DNA of 12,475 nucleotides. Origin: Ruminococcus sp. UBA3286. Its GTDB lineage: Bacteria > Bacillota > Clostridia > Oscillospirales > Ruminococcaceae. Shown here one piece after another: positions 1 to 5,466 of this stretch. The notes beneath the pieces were generated by a model, which saw only the letters and a list, made by a program, of their open reading frames with translations, did no database searches and was not told the origin of the DNA. The stretch lies in NCBI GenBank assembly GCA_002362135.1, contig DETO01000120.1:3749-16223 (forward strand), given 5' to 3'. Numbering within the stretch: position 1 is the first letter of the stretch; the number at the start of each line of letters is the position of its first letter. The translations under genes and the position numbers were made by a program.

Positions 1-66
1 GTCCCTTATGCAGAGGGGGTTCGGGGGAGACGGCGTCTCCCCTGATAATCCAGCACAAGTAATCAA
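1..66 (+). repeat. Partial copy (3' part) of the multi-hairpin intergenic repeat family
   Basis: Bases 1-45 match the reverse complement of 1913-1957 at 42 of 45 positions by eye. The match weakens but continues to about 66 (GCACAAGTA here, GCACGAGTA in the other copy). It contains a perfect 8-bp hairpin, GGGGAGAC (24-31), loop GGC, GTCTCCCC (35-42). The copy is cut by the window start, and its outer end abuts the stop codon of the phosphodiesterase gene at 67-69. No T-run follows the hairpin on either strand, so it is not a standard intrinsic terminator, although it may protect the 3' end of that transcript. Confidence 0.75.
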
Positions 67-1866
67 TTATGAAAATACAGCCTTGATAATTGCCAATATA
101 CGTTTTTTTATACTTTTTGAATAGACGAGTTCGGCTGCCTTTTTTGGTCGGTTGGTGATGATATTATCGACGCCGAGGGAGGACATTCGCTGGATATCGT
201 TAGTATTATCGACAGTCCAGACAAATATCCGCTTGCCGTTCTGGTGAGCGTTGTTGACTACCGACGAATTCACGAACAGATGATTCATGCTGAGTGCGTC
301 GATATATTTCAGCTTATTGAAAGAAGATGCGGAGGCGTTGGCGATAAGTCCCGTTTTGATATCAGGCGAAACAGCCTTGACCTTTTTCAGCACGTTATAG
401 GAAAACGACGTAATATAGCAGGAATTCTCCAATCCGAATTCCTCTATCGTCTCGACGGTCTTTAGCACGGTCTGCTCGGTATCGCCGTAATCCTTTATCT
501 CCACATTGTACAGCACATCGTTGCCGATCTCCTCAAAAACTTCGGACAGCAAGGGGATTTTTGCATCTGCGAATTCGCCGCCGAATCTGATTCCTGCCGA
601 CAGCTGCTGAAGTTCAGCATAAGTATGATCTTTTAATTTGCCCTTGCCGTCGGTAACGCGGTCGAGTTTTTCATCGTGGAACACCACAAGCTGTCCGTCG
701 GAAGTCAGCTGAACATCAAGTTCTATATAATCCGCGCCGCTTTCTACGGCAGCCTGAAACGCATATATCGTATTTTCGGGAGCGGAAGCGGAAGCTCCGC
801 GGTGAGCCGTGATTCGGGTTCTGGTGATTATTCCGACGTTAAGATTGATATTGCCGTTATATACGGATTTGAGATAATTGTAATTCAAAGTAATGCTTAC
901 CGCAAAAGCTGTAACTATAATAACAACTTTCGGCAGAGTTTTCATTTTGGGCTTCGGCTCGTAATTCAGAGTTTTTGCCTCCGATTCGGGTAATATCGCG
1001 AAAAACTGACGCGTAAGGCAGCACATTATAGCGGGTGCGATAAGGAATGAAGAGGCTGCCGAGAAAATATCTCCCGCATACCGCAATACTTTCAGTGCCG
1101 ACAAAAACGCTCGCTGCGGACTTGAGAATCCTTTGATAAAAAGCAGTATCACAAAGCTTATTACGAACGTTACAAGCGCGGCCGCAATTAACATACACAT
1201 GCTCCATAATATCACCGAAAAAGCCGTATGCAGGCGTTTTCCGCTGATAAGTTTTTTGCTGTCGGCGGCGCATTGCTTAAACGATCTGTCAGTCAATATA
1301 AGATAATGCAGGCTGTAGCTGTAATTGATTATCAGTATTATAAATATTATTTCAAGCGCAATAAATGCGACTATGGCAAGACTGCCGTTGATATTTTTGA
1401 AGATTCTCTGCAATATCGGCAGAATCGGCATCATGAATACGCCCGATGAAAGGGTGAATTTCGTAAGCGGCATTATCATAAGCGCCTTTATGCCGCCGCG
1501 TTTTCGGAAGGCTTTTCCGACAGCGCTTATGCCTGCGCGGAACATTCCGCCCGTGGTTATTCTGCCGCCCTTTGCGTAGCATGAAAAGCAGGCGGTCAGC
1601 GCGGAAAGCTCCATAAGCGAGAATATCGCCGAAAAAAACACTACTAAGGCGACTACGGCGAGAGTGACGGGGTGCTTTAAATATACCCATATTTTTTCGT
1701 CTGAAATGTAATTCACCTGCGATATTTTCATGGTAAGCCGCAGCAGTAAGGTCAGTATCGGCGCGCCGACAGCCGTCAGAAGCAGTTTAAACAGCAGTTC
1801 GAATAATATAAAATGAGGGAATGCGCGCCAGAATACCCCCATTGACTTGAAAAAATTCTTCTTCAT
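67..1866 (-). CDS. Membrane-anchored glycerophosphodiester phosphodiesterase (GPDPase_memb + GDPD domains)
   Basis: The 599-residue protein has an N-terminal half of about 340 residues with roughly eight hydrophobic membrane segments, followed by a GDPD domain from about residue 350. The domain shows HRG (355-357), PENT (363-366), the metal ligands E382 and D384 in IELDVQ, HD (397-398), VEIK (about 455-458), VWTVDN and a final DNIITNRP. These are the expected catalytic and metal residues of the family, which hydrolyses glycerophosphodiesters to glycerol-3-phosphate and an alcohol. This membrane-plus-GDPD architecture is common in Firmicutes. The substrate may be phospholipid head groups or lipoteichoic-acid-type material, but that is not shown here. 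The reading frame opens at a TTG at 1890, inside a repeat arm. I chose the ATG at 1866 because GGAG lies six bases upstream. A perfect-consensus promoter at 2140-2168 precedes it, with a repeat element in the leader. Confidence 0.93.
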   Translation of the reverse strand: MKKNFFKSMGVFWRAFPHFILFELLFKLLLTAVGAPILTLLLRLTMKISQVNYISDEKIWVYLKHPVTLAVVALVVFFSAIFSLMELSALTACFSCYAKGGRITTGGMFRAGISAVGKAFRKRGGIKALMIMPLTKFTLSSGVFMMPILPILQRIFKNINGSLAIVAFIALEIIFIILIINYSYSLHYLILTDRSFKQCAADSKKLISGKRLHTAFSVILWSMCMLIAAALVTFVISFVILLFIKGFSSPQRAFLSALKVLRYAGDIFSAASSFLIAPAIMCCLTRQFFAILPESEAKTLNYEPKPKMKTLPKVVIIVTAFAVSITLNYNYLKSVYNGNINLNVGIITRTRITAHRGASASAPENTIYAFQAAVESGADYIELDVQLTSDGQLVVFHDEKLDRVTDGKGKLKDHTYAELQQLSAGIRFGGEFADAKIPLLSEVFEEIGNDVLYNVEIKDYGDTEQTVLKTVETIEEFGLENSCYITSFSYNVLKKVKAVSPDIKTGLIANASASSFNKLKYIDALSMNHLFVNSSVVNNAHQNGKRIFVWTVDNTNDIQRMSSLGVDNIITNRPKKAAELVYSKSIKKRILAIIKAVFS

Positions 1867-1878
1867 GTGTCTCTCCGT

Positions 1879-2109
1879 CACGGAAATCAATTTCTACTCG
1901 TGCGGCATTATTTCAGGGGGGACGCTGTCCCCCCCGAACCCCCTCTGCATAAGGGACATAGTCCCTTATGAATCCCAATATTAATTACATTCCGTACCCG
2001 CAAGGGGTACGAAATGTAATTTACAGGGACATAGAGATTATGACCTATACAAAGGGTACAGGGGGAACTGCGTTCCTGACACAAGCGGCATGGTGAATTG
2101 ATTTCCGTG
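1879..2109 (-). repeat. 231-bp MITE-like multi-hairpin element with 14-bp terminal inverted repeats
   Basis: CACGGAAATCAATT (1879-1892) and AATTGATTTCCGTG (2096-2109) form perfect terminal inverted repeats. Between them are stacked hairpins: GGGGGGAC/GTCCCCCC (1916-1934, loop GCT), CATAAGGGAC/GTCCCTTATG (1948-1970, loop ATA), and a 16-bp stem with one mismatch (1984-1999 with 2005-2020). Weaker inverted repeats lie at about 2030-2080. No protein is encoded. Parts match 1-66 and 12357-12475, so this is a dispersed family; only this copy looks complete. I see no clear target-site duplication. It sits in the leader of the phosphodiesterase gene, between promoter and ribosome binding site. Alternative readings are a REP/BIME-like cluster or a structured RNA leader. 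Confidence 0.72.
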
Positions 2110-2139
2110 TATCTCTGTGATAAATATGGTTATATTATT

Positions 2140-2168
2140 ATTATACAATTGATCTATCAATATGTCAA
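2140..2168 (-). promoter_or_regulatory. Perfect-consensus sigma-A promoter of the phosphodiesterase gene, with palindromic spacer
   Basis: On the minus strand, TTGACA (2168-2163), a 17-bp spacer and TATAAT (2145-2140) match the housekeeping consensus exactly. Transcription would start near 2133, giving a leader of about 265 nt before the ATG at 1866. The spacer contains the palindrome ATTGATCTATCAAT (2148-2161, 6+2+6), a possible repressor site. Confidence 0.85.
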
Positions 2169-2183
2169 TTTATTTTTACTGAA

Positions 2184-2209
2184 TAAAAAAATACTGCACA
2201 AAAGTGCAG
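2184..2209 (-). terminator. Intrinsic terminator after the GH13 gene
   Basis: On the minus strand a perfect 6-bp stem, CTGCAC/GTGCAG (2209-2204 with 2199-2194, loop TTTT), is followed by TATTTTTTT. It lies about 140 nt downstream of the GH13 stop codon and just upstream of the next promoter, so it separates the two transcription units. Confidence 0.8.
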
Positions 2210-2251
2210 CATCATAAAATAAAATATAGAAGGGGAATTGGGGGATTATTT

Positions 2252-2298
2252 GGACAGCGGCGTGATTGCCGATCCGCGCCGTCGTCCTTATCCTTTTT
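2252..2298. other. Hairpin in the 3' region of the GH13 transcript
   Basis: An 11-bp stem with one A-C mismatch and one G-U pair can form between 2252-2262 and 2277-2287. On the plus strand a T-run (about 2294-2299) follows, which resembles a plus-strand terminator, but no plus-strand gene is visible upstream. On the minus strand it would be an mRNA 3'-end structure ahead of the terminator at 2184-2209. Confidence 0.4.
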
Positions 2299-2346
2299 TA
2301 TTATATATTGGATTCCTTAAAATAATCTTAAAAATCGCGTAAAAAA

Positions 2347-4236
2347 TTATCCCAAAAATTTCGCCTTAATGATAGTATAGCCGTAAGGCGCGACAGTTAC
2401 GCAGTCGTTCTCGAATTTTCCGCAGTACTGCTCGAAATCAGCGAATCTGTTAAGCTTGTCGTGTATCTCGCCGACATTCACTTCGTCGCCTGTTCTGTTG
2501 ACGAATATGATGTAATCGATATCGTCGCCCTGACGAGTGAATGCGATGATGCGGTCGTCGATGATCTGATCGTCGTTTATTACAAAATAAGTTCTGCCGC
2601 TCTTCATATTGGGAATCGATTTTCTCACCCTGCTGAGTTCCGAAACATAGGAGATAAGCTCCTGATCTTCATTGCCCCAAGGATAGCAGCGGCGGTTGAA
2701 CGGGTCTTTATAGCCCTGAAGTCCTGCTTCGTCGCCGTAATAGATGCTGGGAACTCCGGGGAGGAAGAACATAAGCGCCATTGCGGTTTTCAGCATATTT
2801 TTGCCAAGCGTGTACTGCTCGGGAGTGAGATAGCGTTCAGCCATCCAGTCCTTGCTCTTATCGTCGCAGTAGTCCCCTGCAAGGCGGTTTATAGCCCTTT
2901 CGATATCGTGAGTCGATACGAAATTCATGAGAACGTCAATAGAGGGCTGAGGATAATTTTCGAGTATCGTCATTATCGAACAGATGAAATCGTGCGGAGA
3001 ACCGCCCTTAACGAAATTGATTATAGCCTCGCGGAACGGATAGTTCATGACGGAATCAAGCTGATTGCCGAGGAGATAACGCCTTTTGATACCGTAGCTT
3101 TCCTTGTTGGAAGCGTCCTCCCAGACCTCGCCGATGACGATCTTGTCGCTGCCGTAGGATTTCACGGATTTGCGCAGATTATTCAGGAACTGGTCGGGCA
3201 GTTCGTCGGCAACGTCAAGTCGGAAACCTGCCGCGCCCTTGCTGAGCCAATAATGAAGTACGCCCTCGTCTCCGCAGATGAATTCCGTGTAATTTTCGTT
3301 GTTTTCCCAGACGTTCGGCAGAGTATCTATCCCCCACCACGCTTCGTATTCGTTGGGGTAATTGATAAAGCTGTACCACTCGTAATATTTGCTTTCTTTG
3401 GACTGATACGCGCCCGCTTCGTCCTTGTATCTTCCGAATTTGTTGAAATAGCGGCTGTCCGCGCCCGTATGGGAGAATACGCCGTCGAGAATTACGGAAA
3501 TGCCGTATTTTTTCGCTTCCGTGCAAAGTTCCTCAAAATCGTCGTTAGTACCGAGCAGCGGATCGGCTTTCATATAGTCAGCCGTATTATAGCGGTGATT
3601 TTCGTGAGATTCGAAGATAGGATTCAGATAAATGCAGGTAACGCCGAGATCGCTGAGGTATTTCAGCTTTGAACGTATACCCGCGAAATCGCCGCCGAAG
3701 TAGTCGTTATTCCAGACGTGACCGTTATGATCGGGCTTATACCACGGAGTTCCGTCCCAGTCCTCGCGGAGAACTCTTCCGTCGGGGATATTCTCGTGAG
3801 TTTCGCCGCTTTTGCAGAATCTGTCGGGGAATATCTGATACATTACGCCGCCCTTGAGAAAATCAGGGGTTTCATAATCCTGCGCGTAGACGGTCAGCTG
3901 GAATAATCCGCCCTCGCATTCCGCGCCCTCATGGCAGTTTATTTTCTTGATGTAGTGGCGCGTACCGCCGCTTGTGTAGGAAAAATAATAGTAGTGTACG
4001 TCGCTGTAGCGCGGAGTGAATTCGCAGCTGTAAACGAAGCAGTCCTGTTCCTCCGCGGAAACGCTCATGGGAATGAAGCGTTCCTTGAATCCCGTGCGGA
4101 ACAGCACCAGAACAGGCGGAAAATCGGGGCGGATATCTTTTGAAAGGCGGATAGAAAAGCGGCAAGTCCCGAATTGTCTGACCGCTCCGAAAATGGACTT
4201 ATAGCCCAGATCCCATGTATCGTAAATAGGTTTCAT
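2347..4236 (-). CDS. Cytoplasmic GH13 alpha-glucan hydrolase (neopullulanase/cyclomaltodextrinase/alpha-amylase type)
   Basis: This 629-residue glycoside hydrolase family 13 protein has no signal peptide. An N-terminal beta-rich region (about 1-115) precedes a (beta/alpha)8 barrel. Conserved regions are DGVFSHTG (251-258), GFRLDVADE with nucleophile D341, VIGEVWED with acid/base E370, and FVSTHD with D444. YYGDEAGLQGYKDPFNRR (499-516) is typical of neopullulanase-like enzymes. A short C-terminal beta domain ends with the protein. The likely role is cleavage of alpha-1,4 (perhaps also alpha-1,6) bonds in maltodextrin or glycogen inside the cell, complementing the phosphorylase nearby. AAGGAG lies six bases before the ATG. 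The gene starts 53 bp after the regulator gene's stop with no terminator between, so co-transcription is likely. Exact bond specificity cannot be read from sequence. Confidence 0.93.
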   Translation of the reverse strand: MKPIYDTWDLGYKSIFGAVRQFGTCRFSIRLSKDIRPDFPPVLVLFRTGFKERFIPMSVSAEEQDCFVYSCEFTPRYSDVHYYYFSYTSGGTRHYIKKINCHEGAECEGGLFQLTVYAQDYETPDFLKGGVMYQIFPDRFCKSGETHENIPDGRVLREDWDGTPWYKPDHNGHVWNNDYFGGDFAGIRSKLKYLSDLGVTCIYLNPIFESHENHRYNTADYMKADPLLGTNDDFEELCTEAKKYGISVILDGVFSHTGADSRYFNKFGRYKDEAGAYQSKESKYYEWYSFINYPNEYEAWWGIDTLPNVWENNENYTEFICGDEGVLHYWLSKGAAGFRLDVADELPDQFLNNLRKSVKSYGSDKIVIGEVWEDASNKESYGIKRRYLLGNQLDSVMNYPFREAIINFVKGGSPHDFICSIMTILENYPQPSIDVLMNFVSTHDIERAINRLAGDYCDDKSKDWMAERYLTPEQYTLGKNMLKTAMALMFFLPGVPSIYYGDEAGLQGYKDPFNRRCYPWGNEDQELISYVSELSRVRKSIPNMKSGRTYFVINDDQIIDDRIIAFTRQGDDIDYIIFVNRTGDEVNVGEIHDKLNRFADFEQYCGKFENDCVTVAPYGYTIIKAKFLG

Positions 4237-4242
4237 AGCAAA

Positions 4243-4248
4243 CTCCTT
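4243..4248 (-). promoter_or_regulatory. Ribosome binding site of the GH13 gene
   Basis: AAGGAG on the minus strand with a six-base gap to the ATG at 4236 fixes the GH13 start. Confidence 0.8.
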
Positions 4249-4289
4249 AAATTATAGATCAGGATAGCGGCGGTTTGCGCAGTATTGAG

Positions 4290-5279
4290 TTATGACTTTT
4301 TCCGGAAAATAAGTCCGCAGGCTGCAAAAAGTCCGGAAAGACATATAATAACTGCGGAAACTATAGTCGTTGAAACATCGTCGTTTATCGTGATCGAAAA
4401 ATTAACATTTGACGGCAGAAAATGCAAAGCGATTTTTTCCGCCGATAACAGCCACACGGCAGTCATAGCAAGAACTGTGGAGGATTTCAGGAAAATATTT
4501 ATCTTGGCATATCGTATTACCGCGAAAATCGCCCATACCAGAATCAAAGAGCAGAGCGCGGCAGCTATACCCGTAATAAGGCTTTCTTCAGAACCGTATT
4601 TCAGCGTGCCGTATGCGACGACAGCAAATATCATAAGCGTATCGGCAGCCATGCAGATAAGAGCTTTGTTATTGCCGAGATATCTGCTTATAAAGCCGCA
4701 TCGCACCACAAAAGGCAGAAAAACCATACATATGCCCAGAGTTACGGACAAAAACGCCATGATGAACCAGTCTCCGCCGCTGTAGATATTTCCCGAAAGC
4801 AAAAGCAGGCAAAGCGAAACATAAGAGAACGCAAGCGTGATAAGTCCCTTATTTTTCGTCATTATAACGGGAACGTTCAGTATCGAAGCCGACAGCATGA
4901 GCGAAGTCAGGAGAATACAGAATTTCGGCAGATCATGCTCCTGAATGACGAAAATTATGAAACATGGTATAATTGCCGACAGATATCCAAGAGCAAGAAC
5001 AGCATTGTATATTATCATGAACAGCCGATATTTTTTTGCCATTTGTACAATCTTACGCTGATTTTCATCGTCGCTTGCCGTACAGAGTTCATGTTCCGTG
5101 ATATTGAGATTTTCGCAGATAGCGGAGATCATGGTTATATCGGGATATGAAAGACCGCGCTCCCATTTGCTAACTGCCGATTCCGTAACATAAAGTTTTT
5201 CCGCGAGAGCTTTTTGAGAAAGTCCCGCTTCTTTTCTTTTGGTCTGAATGAATTTTCCGAATGTAATTTTGTCCTGCAT
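4290..5279 (-). CDS. Membrane-bound XRE-family helix-turn-helix regulator
   Basis: The protein has 329 residues. Residues 1-65 are a Cro/CI-type HTH: ITFGKFIQTKRKEAGLSQ, then LAEKLYVTESAVSKWERG, then YPDITMISAICENLNI. A short charged linker follows, then about eight hydrophobic segments from about residue 85 to the C-terminal RKKS. This layout, one cytoplasmic DNA-binding head on a polytopic membrane domain, is common in Firmicutes, but I cannot assign the membrane domain or its signal. The frame is open back to 5510, into the phosphorylase 3' end. I chose the ATG at 5279 because GAGGTG lies six bases upstream and the HTH starts there; the longer N-terminus is not HTH-like and would lie upstream of the promoter. 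It probably regulates itself and the GH13 gene downstream (inference). Confidence 0.87.
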   Translation of the reverse strand: MQDKITFGKFIQTKRKEAGLSQKALAEKLYVTESAVSKWERGLSYPDITMISAICENLNITEHELCTASDDENQRKIVQMAKKYRLFMIIYNAVLALGYLSAIIPCFIIFVIQEHDLPKFCILLTSLMLSASILNVPVIMTKNKGLITLAFSYVSLCLLLLSGNIYSGGDWFIMAFLSVTLGICMVFLPFVVRCGFISRYLGNNKALICMAADTLMIFAVVAYGTLKYGSEESLITGIAAALCSLILVWAIFAVIRYAKINIFLKSSTVLAMTAVWLLSAEKIALHFLPSNVNFSITINDDVSTTIVSAVIICLSGLFAACGLIFRKKS

Positions 5280-5302
5280 AACTTTCACCTCAAATTGTAT
5301 TT

Positions 5303-5318
5303 GAACATTGCCATGTTC
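5303..5318. promoter_or_regulatory. Candidate operator in the regulator's leader
   Basis: GAACAT-TGCC-ATGTTC is a 6+4+6 inverted repeat lying about +3 to +18 from the predicted start of transcription of the XRE gene. The position suits autorepression by an HTH dimer. This is inferred from position and symmetry only. Confidence 0.45.
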
Positions 5319-5327
5319 CGTAAATCC

Positions 5328-5356
5328 ATTATAGGATAGGGGCGGCATAATGTCAA
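5328..5356 (-). promoter_or_regulatory. Perfect-consensus promoter of the XRE regulator (and probably GH13) unit
   Basis: On the minus strand, TTGACA (5356-5351), 17 bp, TATAAT (5333-5328). Transcription would start near 5321, about 40 nt before the chosen ATG at 5279, so no upstream start codon in the frame can be used from this promoter. Confidence 0.85.
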
Positions 5357-5418
5357 TAATTTTCGGTGAAAACGGAGGTAGACTGTTGGTCGAGTGGCTA
5401 AAATACGTCGTTTCAGAC

Positions 5419-5450
5419 AAAAAAGGGAACGAAAAAATCCGTTCCCTTTT
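5419..5450 (-). terminator. Intrinsic terminator of glycogen phosphorylase
   Basis: An 11-bp perfect stem (5440-5450 with 5421-5431) around an 8-nt loop is followed on the minus strand by a T-run. It begins 17 bp after the phosphorylase stop codon. It separates that gene from the regulator unit downstream. The A/T flanks make it potentially bidirectional. Confidence 0.88.
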
Positions 5451-5466
5451 CGCTGAAAAGCCTGAA

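Noticed and set aside
1..49. Hairpin after the phosphodiesterase gene as intrinsic terminator
   Set aside because: No T-run follows the stem on the minus strand; the sequence is better explained as a copy of the repeat family.
2461..3672. 403-codon plus-strand open frame opposite the GH13 gene
   Set aside because: It is antisense to a gene with all GH13 motifs, has no recognisable domain, and reflects codon bias of the real gene.
4251..4256. TATAAT directly upstream of the GH13 gene
   Set aside because: No acceptable -35 box at 16-18 bp, and transcription would start inside the ribosome binding site.
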